The position numbers were made by a program, and so were the translations under genes. The notes under the pieces are model-generated. The model ran no database searches and was not told the origin of the DNA. It saw only the letters and a program-made list of their open reading frames with translations. A DNA stretch of 64,000 bases from Streptomyces sp. DSM 15324. Lineage in GTDB: Bacteria; Actinomycetota; Actinomycetes; Streptomycetales; Streptomycetaceae. Below are positions 1 through 7,584 of this stretch, in pieces (the first letter of the stretch is position 1; every line of letters begins with the position of its first letter). Location: NCBI RefSeq assembly GCF_001514285.1, contig NZ_KQ949026.1, positions 304,802-368,801 on the forward strand. The letters run 5' to 3'.

Positions 1-190
1 AGAGGGGCGCCACCCGGTCGCACTGTTCGAAAAACCGAACACTGATCAATACATCGAACGGCAAGATAGAGATGGGTCATGAGCGCGTCAATGGGGCGTC
101 CGCGCGTGTCGTCGTGGCACGGACGCTTTGCAGGAGGCCTTCCGCGCCGTCCGCCGGGCCGCGTGCAGGGAGCTGCTGCTCACCACGGAA
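1..190. other. Left-edge intergenic sequence, no gene seen
   Basis: I see no convincing coding region here. Frames that are open across it lie opposite the phosphatase-fold gene and have no recognisable protein. It carries one clean inverted repeat at 24-41 and is less GC-rich than its surroundings around 25-75, which suggests a promoter for a gene that lies outside the window to the left. Confidence 0.5.
24..41. promoter_or_regulatory. Inverted repeat TGTTCG-N6-CGAACA, candidate operator
   Basis: Perfect 6-base arms (24-29 and 36-41) flank an A-rich 6-base spacer inside an AT-richer patch. The size fits a dimeric regulator site. The shape resembles IclR-type operators, but no regulator gene is in reach to support that, so the protein is unknown. 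It most likely serves a gene beyond the left edge. Confidence 0.3.
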
Positions 191-784
191 CTACGCGCGC
201 GTGGGCTGAACCGACGCCCCTTCCAGACGCAGGTTCCAGCGCCCGCCCCGGCCGGTGACGGTGGTCGTCGACAGGGGCCGCACATCGATGTTCCAGTACG
301 TCGACGGCGGCGCCTTGAGCGCGTAGACCACCGCCGCCCGGATCACGCCCGGCTCGGCGACCGCCACGATCCGGTCGCCGTCCCCGAGCGGGCGGGTGTC
401 GAGCCAGTCGCCCACGCGGGTGATGAAGTCCAGCAGGGACTCGCCCCCGTGCGGGGTGGCCAGCGGATCCGCCAGCCAGGCGTCGACGGCGGCCGGCTCA
501 CGGGCCATCGCCTCACCCAGGGTCAGGCCCCGCCAGCGCCCCATGGCACAGTCGCGCAGGGCGAGCTGCACGAGCGGGGTGTAGCCGAGGGCGTCACCGG
601 TGGTCCGGCTGCTGGGCGTGGGCGAGCAGTAGCGCAGCTCGGCGGCGGCAAGGGGCAGGAGGTCGGGGACCACCCGCTGTACCTCGTCCCAGCCCGCCTG
701 GTCCAGCGGCCGGTCGTCCTCGAAGCGCTCCGCGAGCAGGGGCGAGCTGCGCGCGGCTGCGACGAACGTCACCCGAAGTGGCAT
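191..784 (-). CDS. Histidine-phosphatase-fold protein lacking both catalytic His
   Basis: A 197-residue cytosolic protein of the phosphoglycerate-mutase/CobC fold. Family landmarks are present: a beta-strand start (MPLRVTFVAAARSS), the CSPTPSSRTTGDALG segment that matches the usual S-x-x-x-R-T motif, GRWRGLTLGEA, PHGGES, and a C-terminal strand VAVAEPGVIRAAV. The two defining histidines are missing: the N-terminal RHG reads AARSS, and the second HG reads EPG. True members use the first His as phosphate acceptor, so this one should not be a classical phosphatase. It may bind a phosphorylated ligand or use other chemistry. I recall similar ARS-type members near cobalt-transport genes in Streptomyces, but none is visible here. 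The ATG at 784 is the only sensible start; its ribosome site is weak. Confidence 0.8.
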   Translation of the reverse strand: MPLRVTFVAAARSSPLLAERFEDDRPLDQAGWDEVQRVVPDLLPLAAAELRYCSPTPSSRTTGDALGYTPLVQLALRDCAMGRWRGLTLGEAMAREPAAVDAWLADPLATPHGGESLLDFITRVGDWLDTRPLGDGDRIVAVAEPGVIRAAVVYALKAPPSTYWNIDVRPLSTTTVTGRGGRWNLRLEGASVQPTRA

Positions 785-987
785 GCGGTGATGGTGAGCC
801 GAGCACCTGCGCAGGTCAAGGGGGGCCGGGCGACCGACACCGGAATTCTCACCGGCGAGTCAGGCGGTGCCGGACAAGTCCTGAGAAAAAGAGTCTCGTG
901 CAGGCCTGCCGCCGCGCTGCGCGCAGGCCCCGAGCGGGGTGGGGCCGCTCAGGCCCGCGCAGGCCCCGCGCAGGCCCCACGAAGGCC

Positions 988-1440
988 TCACGCCATGCCG
1001 AGCTTCGCGTAGATCAGCGCCATCCACCGGTCCGGCTCCTCCAGCGCCTCGAAGCCGACCTTCTCGTACACCCCGTGGGCGTCCTGCGTGGCCAGCAGGA
1101 TCCGGCGCAGTCCGTGCGGCAGCAGGTGGTCGCGTACGGCGGCGACGAGCGCGGTCCCGATGCCCTTGCCGCGCGCCACCGGGTCCACGTAGACGTCGCA
1201 CAGCCAGGCGAAGGTCGCGAGGTCCGTCACCACGCGCGCGTAGGCGACCTGCTCGCCCGAGGCGCGGTCGTAGACCCCGAAGTTCAGCGAGGCGGCGATC
1301 GCCCGGTCCTGTCGCTCCCGCTCGCGCCCGAGCGCCCAGTACGCGTCGGTGGACAGCCAGCGGTGGACGCGCCCGGCGTCGATGCGGGCGGGGTCGGCGG
1401 AGATCTCGTAGCCCTCGGCGAGGGGTGGGGCGGCGTTCAT
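988..1440 (-). CDS. GNAT family N-acetyltransferase
   Basis: A 150-residue single-domain GNAT acyltransferase. Motif A, which holds the pyrophosphate of acetyl-CoA, is VDPVARGKGIGTALV at about residues 86-100, and the family's closing VYEKVGFEAL segment follows at about 123-132. Length is normal for the family. The acceptor substrate cannot be told from sequence. The ATG at 1440 is preceded by GAGGAT about 8 bases upstream on the coding strand. It lies 27 bases downstream of the MocR-type gene and in the same direction, so co-transcription is possible. The preceding 200 bases (785-987) hold short CGCAGGCCC-type repeats and no gene. Confidence 0.85.
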   Translation of the reverse strand: MNAAPPLAEGYEISADPARIDAGRVHRWLSTDAYWALGRERERQDRAIAASLNFGVYDRASGEQVAYARVVTDLATFAWLCDVYVDPVARGKGIGTALVAAVRDHLLPHGLRRILLATQDAHGVYEKVGFEALEEPDRWMALIYAKLGMA

Positions 1441-1467
1441 GGCCGGATCCTCACAGCGGGCGGCGGC

Positions 1468-2919
1468 TCATGTCGAACGATTTGCCGGAAGCGTCTCGTC
1501 GCAGGCCGCGCGCAGCCGTCGTACCCCTTCCGCGATCTCCTGTGCGCCCGCGACGGCCGCGAAGCTCAGCCGGACGTGGGCGGCCGGGGGTTCGGCGCTG
1601 AAGTAGGGGCGGCCCGGCGTCAGGGCGACACCGGCGCGCAGGGCGGCGGCCGTGAACGCGCTCTCCTCCGTGCCGTCGGGCAGCCGCAGCCACAGGTGGT
1701 AGCCGCCGGACGGGATGTGCGGGAGGGTGAGTTCGGGCAGGCGCAGCCGGAGCGCGGAGGTCATCGCGTCCCGGCGGGCGCGGAGTTCGGCGGCGACGGT
1801 CCGCAGATGGCGCGGCCAGGCGGGCGAGCCGACGAGTTCCAGGGCCGCCTCCTGGAGCGGGCGGGGCACGAAGAAGGTGTCGACGACCTGGATCGCGCGC
1901 AGCCGTTCCAGCACCGGTCCGCGCGCGGCGAGGGCGCACACCCGGAAGCTGGGCGAGGTCGCCTTGGTGAGCGAGCCGACGTGGACGACGACTCCGTCGG
2001 GGTCGTCGGCGGCGAGCGGGCGGGGCAGGGGGCCGGCGTCCTCGTGGGCGAGCCGGCGTACGAAGTCGTCCTCGACGACGAAGGCGCCCGCCTCCCGTGC
2101 GATGCGCAGCACCTCGCCGCGCCGGGCGGGGGCGAGGACGGCGCCGGTCGGGTTCTGGAACAGCGGCTGGCAGACGAACACCCGGGCGCCGGTGGCCCGG
2201 AAGGCGTCGGCGAGCAGCTCGGGTCGCACACCGTCGGCGTCGACGGGGACCGGAACGGGGCGCAGACCCGCCGAGCGGGCGATGGCGAGCATGCCCGGGT
2301 AGGTCGGGGACTCGACGAGGACCGGTGCGCCGGGCGGGGCGAGGGCGCGCAGAGCGGTGGTGAGCGCCGCCTGACCGCCGGCGCTGACCAGCACCTCGGC
2401 CGCGCCGACGCCCCCGCCGATGGTGCGGGCGAACCACTCCCGCAGCTCCGGCAGGCCCTCCATCGGGGGCCGTCCCCAGGCGCCGGGCCGGCGTCCGGCG
2501 CGGGCCAGGGCCTCGGACAGGGCGCGCTCGGGTTGCAGCGAGGGGTGCAGATAGCCGCCGCTGAACTCGACGACACCCGGCGGCGGGACGGCCAGGGAGA
2601 CGGTGACACCCGTGGCGTCGACCGAGCGCGGCACGCGGTCGGCGGCGCCGTCCGCGCTCAGGGCGACCTCCTGCCAGGAGGTGTCCCCGGCCGGGGTGGT
2701 CACGGGGCGGGGCCGGGCCCGGAACGCGCCGGCCCCGGGCCGGGTCACCACCAGTCCCTCGGCGGCCAGTTGGGCGAGCGCCCGCGAGACGGTCACGGGG
2801 CTCACCCGGAACCGTTCGACCAGCGCCCGGCTGGAAGGGAGCTTTCCGCCGGGAGAGTAGCGGTCCAGCTCGCTTCGGAGGCGATCCGCCAGTTCAGCCA
2901 CACTGCTACGCTCTTGCAT
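1468..2919 (-). CDS. MocR-type PLP-dependent transcriptional regulator
   Basis: A 483-residue fusion of an N-terminal GntR winged helix (residues about 1-75, with SSRALVERFRVSPVTVSRAL as the recognition segment) to a fold-type I aminotransferase domain. The PLP lysine is in VHVGSLTKATSPSFRV, and the FVVEDDFVRR strand supplies the Asp that holds the pyridine nitrogen. MocR proteins sense amino acids, amines or vitamin B6 through PLP and usually control the divergent neighbour, here an EamA exporter. Open frame continues far upstream, but the winged helix begins at once after the ATG at 2919, so that start is chosen. Its start codon overlaps that of the divergent gene, and a -10-like TACTCT lies 9 bases upstream, suggesting a leaderless mRNA. 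Confidence 0.88.
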   Translation of the reverse strand: MQERSSVAELADRLRSELDRYSPGGKLPSSRALVERFRVSPVTVSRALAQLAAEGLVVTRPGAGAFRARPRPVTTPAGDTSWQEVALSADGAADRVPRSVDATGVTVSLAVPPPGVVEFSGGYLHPSLQPERALSEALARAGRRPGAWGRPPMEGLPELREWFARTIGGGVGAAEVLVSAGGQAALTTALRALAPPGAPVLVESPTYPGMLAIARSAGLRPVPVPVDADGVRPELLADAFRATGARVFVCQPLFQNPTGAVLAPARRGEVLRIAREAGAFVVEDDFVRRLAHEDAGPLPRPLAADDPDGVVVHVGSLTKATSPSFRVCALAARGPVLERLRAIQVVDTFFVPRPLQEAALELVGSPAWPRHLRTVAAELRARRDAMTSALRLRLPELTLPHIPSGGYHLWLRLPDGTEESAFTAAALRAGVALTPGRPYFSAEPPAAHVRLSFAAVAGAQEIAEGVRRLRAACDETLPANRST

Positions 2920-2935
2920 GAAGACACAGAGTAGC
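2905..2935. promoter_or_regulatory. Divergent overlapping leaderless promoters with symmetric operator
   Basis: The two divergent genes start within one CATG at 2917-2920. On the plus strand TACGCT (2907-2912) lies 5 bases before the EamA ATG. On the minus strand TACTCT (complement of 2928-2933) lies 8 bases before the MocR ATG. Both fit -10 boxes for transcripts that begin at the start codon. The outer arms GCTAC-N-CTCT and AGAG-TAGC are nearly symmetric about the starts, as expected for a MocR dimer site controlling both genes. The boxes are read directly; the regulatory role is inferred. Confidence 0.5.
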
Positions 2936-3832
2936 GCTATCGCACCGCCTTCGATAGCGGTCAGCGTCCCGCCCGCCCCGCGCCTCGGCACCCTCCAGGC
3001 GGCCCTCGGGGTCGTCGCCTTCTCCCTCACCTTCCCCGCGACGGCCTGGGGCCTGGAGGGCTTCGGCCCCTGGTCGCTGGTGGCCGTGCGCAGTGTGCTG
3101 GCCGCGGTCGTCGCGGGCGGCTGCCTGCTGGTGCTGCGCGTCCCGGTGCCCGAGCGGCGGCACTGGGCGGGACTCGCGGTGGTGGCCGGCGGGGTGGTGG
3201 TCGGTTTCCCGCTGCTGACCACCCTCGCGCTGCGGACCTCCACCACCGCCCATGCCGCCGTCGTCGTCGGCCTGCTGCCGCTGACCACCGCGCTGCTGTC
3301 CGCCCTGCGCATGGGAACCCGGCCCTCGCGCACCTTCTGGACGGCGGCGCTCGCGGGGGCCGCCGCGGTGGCGGCGTTCACCGTGCAGCAGAGCGGCGGG
3401 GCGCTGACCGGCGCCGATCTCTATCTGTTCGGAGCGCTGCTGGTGTGCGCGGCCGGCTACACGGAGGGCGGCCGACTGGCCCGGGTGATGCCGGGCTGGC
3501 AGGTGATCGGCTGGGCGCTGGTCCTCTGCCTGCCGCTGGGGGTGCCCGCCGCGGCCCTCGCCCTCGCCCACGAGCCGGTCGCGCTGACCGCGCACAGCGT
3601 GGCCGGGCTGGTGTGGGTGGCGGCCGGCTCGCAGTTCCTCGGCCTGGTCGTCTGGTACCGGGGCATGGCGGCCATCGGCATCCCGAAGGCCAGCCAGTTG
3701 CAGTTGGCGCAGCCGCTGCTCACACTGGTGTGGTCGGTGCTGCTGCTGGGCGAACACCTGACGCCCGCCGCACCGCTGACCGCGGCTGCGGTGCTGATCT
3801 GCATCGCCGTCACCCAGCGGGCGCGGGGCTAG
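2918..3832 (+). CDS. EamA/DMT family transporter
   Basis: A 304-residue integral membrane protein with about ten hydrophobic helices in two EamA repeats. The second repeat ends with the typical ASQLQLAQPLLTLVWSVLLLGE segment at about residues 258-280. The family exports amino acids, amines or metabolites. It is divergent from, and probably controlled by, the MocR-type regulator. The start at 2918 has no ribosome site because the upstream bases are the other gene's start; a leaderless transcript fits. A strong hairpin follows the stop. Confidence 0.85.
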   Translation: MKTQSSAIAPPSIAVSVPPAPRLGTLQAALGVVAFSLTFPATAWGLEGFGPWSLVAVRSVLAAVVAGGCLLVLRVPVPERRHWAGLAVVAGGVVVGFPLLTTLALRTSTTAHAAVVVGLLPLTTALLSALRMGTRPSRTFWTAALAGAAAVAAFTVQQSGGALTGADLYLFGALLVCAAGYTEGGRLARVMPGWQVIGWALVLCLPLGVPAAALALAHEPVALTAHSVAGLVWVAAGSQFLGLVVWYRGMAAIGIPKASQLQLAQPLLTLVWSVLLLGEHLTPAAPLTAAAVLICIAVTQRARG

Positions 3833-3842
3833 TGCCGTGCAC

Positions 3843-3874
3843 GGAAAGGTTCCGGCGAGCCGGTGAACCTTTCC
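3843..3874 (+). terminator. Hairpin terminator after the EamA gene
   Basis: GGAAAGGTTC (3843-3852) pairs perfectly with GAACCTTTCC (3865-3874), and the inner CGGC/GCCG extends the stem. It begins 10 bases after the stop codon. There is no clear T-tract, which is common for terminators in this genus. Confidence 0.65.
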
Positions 3875-3986
3875 GGTCACAGCACCGGGCCGGGTCCGCC
3901 CAGTCCCGGTGGCGAGCCGGGAGGCAGGCACGGGAAGCGACACCACGGACCACCGCTCCCTTCCACACGGCGAGGAGGCCCCGCAG

Positions 3987-4190
3987 ATGCGTGCAACCGC
4001 GGGCGACCAGTTTGTCCAGCACGGCAGGGTGGTCGGCCAACACGACAAGGTCGGCGAGATCGTCGAAGTACTGGGCCAGGACGGCAACCCGCCGTTCCGC
4101 GTCCGCTTCACCGACGGGCATGTGGGCGTGTGCTCACCCGGCCCGGACACCGAGATCAGGCACCGGACCGCGTCCGAGGAACGCCGGTAG
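3987..4190 (+). CDS. DUF1918 domain protein
   Basis: A 67-residue protein that is one DUF1918 domain: MRATAGDQFVQHGRVVG, GEIVEVLG, then PFRVRFTDGHVGVCSPGPD. This is a small beta-barrel common in actinobacteria, whose role is not established. The ATG at 3987 has GAGGAGG at 3972-3978. It stands alone between the EamA terminator and a convergent hydrolase gene only 4 bases away. Confidence 0.85.
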   Translation: MRATAGDQFVQHGRVVGQHDKVGEIVEVLGQDGNPPFRVRFTDGHVGVCSPGPDTEIRHRTASEERR

Positions 4191-4194
4191 GCCG

Positions 4195-5478
4195 TCAGCG
4201 CGGGGGTTTCGCCGACTGCCCGTAGTGGTCGGCGACCACCCGCGCCATCGCCCCGATCCGGTCCGTCCGTACGTCCTTGGCGGCGAAGAAGACATGCCCG
4301 CGCGCCTGCGGGTACTTCTTCGCGAGCGTGAGGTGCCTGCTCAGCTCGGCCCTGGCCGACCAGGCGGCGGGCTGTCCGGAGGCGCCCGCCTTGTACAGGC
4401 CCTCACCGAGGTAGAGCCGGGTCCGGCTGCCCTTGACCGTCTCCGCCCACCAGGGCACGAGCTTGGCGTAGTCGGCGGCGGAGTTGCCGATCTCCCAGTA
4501 GAGCTGCGGGACGACGTAGTCGAGCCAGCCCTCCTTCACCCACTTGCGGCTGTCGGCGTAGATCTCGTCGTACGACTGGAAGGCGCGGGTGTCCGAGCCG
4601 CGTGCGTCGGTGGAGGCGTTGCGCCACACCCCGAACGGGCTGATGCCGAACTGGGTGCCCGGGCGGGCGGTCTTGATCCGGGCGGCCATCTCCTTCACCA
4701 GCTTGTCGACGTTGTCCCGTCGCCAGGCGGCCCGGGTGGTGAACGCGCCGCCGTAGGCGTCGTACGCCTCGTCGTCGTCGAAGGACTGGCCCGCGACCGG
4801 GTAGGGGTAGAAGTAGTCGTCGAAGTGGACGGCGTCGACGGGGTACTTCTTCACCGCGTCCAGCATCGCCTCCTGGACGAAGGCGCGGACCGCCGGCAGG
4901 CCCGGGTTGTAGTAGAGCTTGCCGCCGTACTCCACCGCCCACTCCGGGTGCTTGCGGACCGGATGGGAGGCGGCCAGCCGGGAGCGGTCGGCGTGGGTGG
5001 CGACCCGGTACGGGTTGAACCAGGCGTGCAGTTCGAGGCCGCGGGCGTGGGCCTCGCTGACGGCGGTGCCGAGCGGGTCCCAGCCCGGGGACTTCCCCTG
5101 GGTGCCGGTGAGGACCTGCGACCAGGGCTCGTACGGGGAGGGCCACAGCGCGTCGGCCGTGGGCCGGACCTGGAAGACCACCGTGTTGAGCCGGTCGCGC
5201 ACCGCCAGGTCCAGCCAGTCGGTCAGCTCCTTGCGCTGCTGTGCGGCGGTCAGCCCCGGCTTGGACGGCCAGTCGCGGCCCGCCACCGTGGCCAGCCACA
5301 TGCCCCGCATCTCGGCCGTCGCCCGGCCCCGGCCCGCTCCGCCCGGTGCGGGAGCGGGCGCCGCCGAGCCCGCCGCTCCCGTCGTGGTGAACGCCGACAG
5401 CGCCGCGAGCGCGAACGCCCTCCGGGTCAGTCGCCCCATCGCACCCATCCCTGTCACGCCATGGATCCGCTCGGTCAC
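4195..5478 (-). CDS. Tat-exported glycosyl-hydrolase-like protein (GHL10)
   Basis: A 427-residue protein with an N-terminal Tat-type signal (RLTRRAFALAALSAF at about 16-30, then an Ala-rich cleavage region) followed by a TIM-barrel-like domain of the GHL10 family (Pfam PF02638). Visible family blocks are EMRGMWLATV, LNTVVFQVRPTADALW, ELHAWFNPYRV, VDAVHFDDYFYPYP and DYVVPQLYWEI. The acidic DAVHFDDYF stretch is the likely active site. It is probably secreted and acts on a cell-wall or environmental glycan, substrate unknown. Starts at 5478, 5448 or 5439 would all keep the signal; 5478 is taken as the longest. Confidence 0.85.
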   Translation of the reverse strand: MTERIHGVTGMGAMGRLTRRAFALAALSAFTTTGAAGSAAPAPAPGGAGRGRATAEMRGMWLATVAGRDWPSKPGLTAAQQRKELTDWLDLAVRDRLNTVVFQVRPTADALWPSPYEPWSQVLTGTQGKSPGWDPLGTAVSEAHARGLELHAWFNPYRVATHADRSRLAASHPVRKHPEWAVEYGGKLYYNPGLPAVRAFVQEAMLDAVKKYPVDAVHFDDYFYPYPVAGQSFDDDEAYDAYGGAFTTRAAWRRDNVDKLVKEMAARIKTARPGTQFGISPFGVWRNASTDARGSDTRAFQSYDEIYADSRKWVKEGWLDYVVPQLYWEIGNSAADYAKLVPWWAETVKGSRTRLYLGEGLYKAGASGQPAAWSARAELSRHLTLAKKYPQARGHVFFAAKDVRTDRIGAMARVVADHYGQSAKPPR

Positions 5479-5650
5479 GGATCGTCTCCGCGCACAGCAT
5501 GCACCGCCCCCGGTGATCGATCATCGATACTTGCTAGTAACGTGCACGATCGGAGCAGGCCGACCGGGAACCGGCAGACCTGTCACGGACAACCGACCCG
5601 GGGCCGGCGCCACCGCCGGTGCCCCAGTGAGAGTCAGCGAAGGGGACGAT

Positions 5651-6508
5651 GTGACGGACATCGAACGCGTCGGAGTCGTCGGCTGCGGCCAGATGGGTGC
5701 GGGCATCGCCGAGGTCTGCGCGCGCGCCGGACTCGACGTCAAGGTCGCCGAGACCACCGGTGAGGCCCTGGAGTTCGGCCGGACCCGGCTGTTCGGCTCC
5801 CTGGCCAAGGCCGCGGAGCGCGGCAAGATCTCCGAGGCGGAGCGGGACGCGACGCAGGCGCGGCTGAGCTTCACCACGGACCTCGGCGAGTTCGCCGACC
5901 GGGACCTCGTCATCGAGGCCGTCGTGGAGAACGAGCAGGTCAAGACGGAGATCTTCCAGGTCCTCGACCAGGTGGTGAGCCGCCCGGACGCCATCCTGGC
6001 CTCCAACACCTCCTCCATCCCGCTGGTGAAGCTGGCGGTCGCCACCTCTCGGCCCGATCAGGTCGTCGGCATCCACTTCTTCAACCCGGCCCCCGTGCAG
6101 AAGCTGGTCGAGCTGATCCCGGCCCTGACCACCTCCGAGGGCACGCTGAGCCGGGCGCAGCTGTTCGCCGAGAAGCTGCTGGGCAAGCACGCGATCCGCG
6201 CCCAGGACCGCTCCGGCTTCGTCGTCAACGCGCTGCTGATCCCGTATCTGCTGTCCGCGATCCGGATGTTCGAGACGGGCATCGCCAGCCGCGAGGACAT
6301 CGACAACGGCATGGAGATGGGCTGCGCCCACCCGATGGGCCCGCTGAAGCTGTCCGACCTGATCGGCCTGGACACGGTCGCCTCGGTCGCGCAGTCGATG
6401 TACGACGAGTACAAGGAGCCGCTGTACGCCGCTCCCCCGCTGCTGGCGCGCATGGTGGACGCGGGCCGGCTGGGCCGCAAGACCGGTTCGGGGTTCTACA
6501 CCTACTGA
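5651..6508 (+). CDS. 3-hydroxybutyryl-CoA dehydrogenase
   Basis: A 285-residue NAD-dependent 3-hydroxyacyl-CoA dehydrogenase acting in fatty-acid or butyrate/PHB-type metabolism in the cytosol. The Rossmann motif GVVGCGQMGAGIAEVCARAG is at residues 7-26. VIEAVVEN, ILASNTSS and the catalytic-histidine block VVGIHFFNPAPVQKLVE follow, and the C-terminal dimer domain ends MVDAGRLGRKTGSGFYTY. The length is typical for the one-domain enzyme (PaaH/Hbd type). The GTG at 5651 is chosen because AAGGGG lies just upstream and the Rossmann strand starts at once; frame is open further upstream but reads as non-coding. Confidence 0.92.
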   Translation: MTDIERVGVVGCGQMGAGIAEVCARAGLDVKVAETTGEALEFGRTRLFGSLAKAAERGKISEAERDATQARLSFTTDLGEFADRDLVIEAVVENEQVKTEIFQVLDQVVSRPDAILASNTSSIPLVKLAVATSRPDQVVGIHFFNPAPVQKLVELIPALTTSEGTLSRAQLFAEKLLGKHAIRAQDRSGFVVNALLIPYLLSAIRMFETGIASREDIDNGMEMGCAHPMGPLKLSDLIGLDTVASVAQSMYDEYKEPLYAAPPLLARMVDAGRLGRKTGSGFYTY

Positions 6509-6532
6509 CCTCCCGATCACCCACGGTGGTCG

Positions 6533-6570
6533 ACGCGGGCCCGGCGCTCCTCGGAGTGCCGGGCCCGCGT
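6533..6570 (+). terminator. Strong hairpin terminator after the hydroxyacyl-CoA dehydrogenase
   Basis: ACGCGGGCCCGGC (6533-6545) and GCCGGGCCCGCGT (6558-6570) pair over all 13 bases, with an inner CTCC/GGAG extension. A short GTTT follows. It starts 24 bases after the stop codon. Confidence 0.8.
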
Positions 6571-6698
6571 GTTTCACACACCGTGTGCGCGACGGGCCCG
6601 CATATGCCGCGCGCACACGCTCCCCACCGGCCCACCAGGCGGGTTGACTCACCATGCACATGCAGGGATGTGAGCCGACCACGGAAAGGAGCGGACAC

Positions 6699-6956
6699 GT
6701 GACCGCCGATCCCGAGCATCCCGTCGTCCATGGAGAACTCGCAGAGTTACGTCGCCGGCTGGACGTGGCCTACGCCCGTGTCGAGGGCGGGCTGGCCCTG
6801 ATCACCCATCGCGCCGAGGAGACAGCCAAGGAGCTGGACGAGCTGAACACCCGTATGGTCTCGCTGGAACACGCGCGCTGGCCGCTGCCCTCACTCGCGG
6901 CGCTCACCGCGCTGGGCGCGCTCGTCGTGACCCTCTGGCAGGCACTGGCCCGCTAG
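6699..6956 (+). CDS. Small membrane-anchored coiled-coil protein
   Basis: An 85-residue protein of unknown function. Residues about 8-55 are charged and helical (ELAELRRRLDVAYARVEGGL, ETAKELDELNTRMVSLEH), consistent with a short coiled coil. One C-terminal hydrophobic segment (LAALTALGALVVTLWQAL) is a tail anchor. The GTG at 6699 is preferred over an in-frame ATG at 6654 because GAAAGGA lies at 6684-6690. It converges on the Nudix gene with a 25-base gap. Confidence 0.7.
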   Translation: MTADPEHPVVHGELAELRRRLDVAYARVEGGLALITHRAEETAKELDELNTRMVSLEHARWPLPSLAALTALGALVVTLWQALAR

Positions 6957-6981
6957 GCCCCGCCGGCTTCCTGCCGCTCCC

Positions 6982-7518
6982 CTACTCTCCCGTCAGTCTG
7001 AGGTGGTGCAGCAGCATCAACGCGGCCGCCATGTTGGCGGCCGGGACCTCCCCCCGGGCGACCAGGTCGGGTACGACCTTCAGGGGGACCCACTCCCGCC
7101 GGTCCGACTCGAAGTCGTCCACGGGGTGTCCCACGTACTCGCCCCGGTCCGACCAGTAGATGTGGTGGACGGCGTCGGTGAGGCCGTTGGACGGTTCCAC
7201 GCTCATGAGGTGGTGCAGGGGCCCCGGCCGCCAGCCGGTCTCCTCCTCGAGTTCCCTGGCGGCCGCGCGGGCGATGTCCTCGCCGTCCTCGACGACGCCC
7301 GCCGCGAGTTCCCAGCCCCAGCTGTCGGTGATGAAGCGGTGGCGCCACAGGAGCAGGACCTCGTTCGCCGCATTGACCACCGTGGCCACGGCGACGGGCC
7401 GCAGCCGTATCAGGAAGTGGTCCAGGTGCCGGCCGTCCGGCAGCTCCACATCGGCCAGGTTGACGCTGAACCAGCGGTTTTCATACACAGTTTTTTCGTT
7501 CTGTTTCGTCCACTGCAC
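6982..7518 (-). CDS. Nudix hydrolase, ADP-ribose pyrophosphatase type
   Basis: A 178-residue cytosolic Nudix enzyme. The Nudix box G-x5-E-x7-RELEEETG-x is intact at about residues 74-96 (GVVEDGEDIARAAARELEEE), so the metal-binding glutamates are present. The N-terminal half (YENRWFSVNLADVELPDGR) resembles the ADP-sugar pyrophosphatase subfamily. Substrate class is inferred. The gene follows the large regulator at 7585-8925 by 66 bases in the same direction, so the pair may form one transcript. Confidence 0.85.
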   Translation of the reverse strand: MQWTKQNEKTVYENRWFSVNLADVELPDGRHLDHFLIRLRPVAVATVVNAANEVLLLWRHRFITDSWGWELAAGVVEDGEDIARAAARELEEETGWRPGPLHHLMSVEPSNGLTDAVHHIYWSDRGEYVGHPVDDFESDRREWVPLKVVPDLVARGEVPAANMAAALMLLHHLRLTGE

Positions 7519-7584
7519 GGTTCTGCCACCTTCCGTCGGGTGAGTGGCAATATCGCAGCAGGGACTGTGGAGCGCCCCGAAGGT

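Noticed and set aside
128..1012. Plus-strand frame across the histidine-phosphatase and GNAT genes
   Set aside because: Arg/Gly-rich antisense frame without motifs; both minus-strand genes are clear family members.
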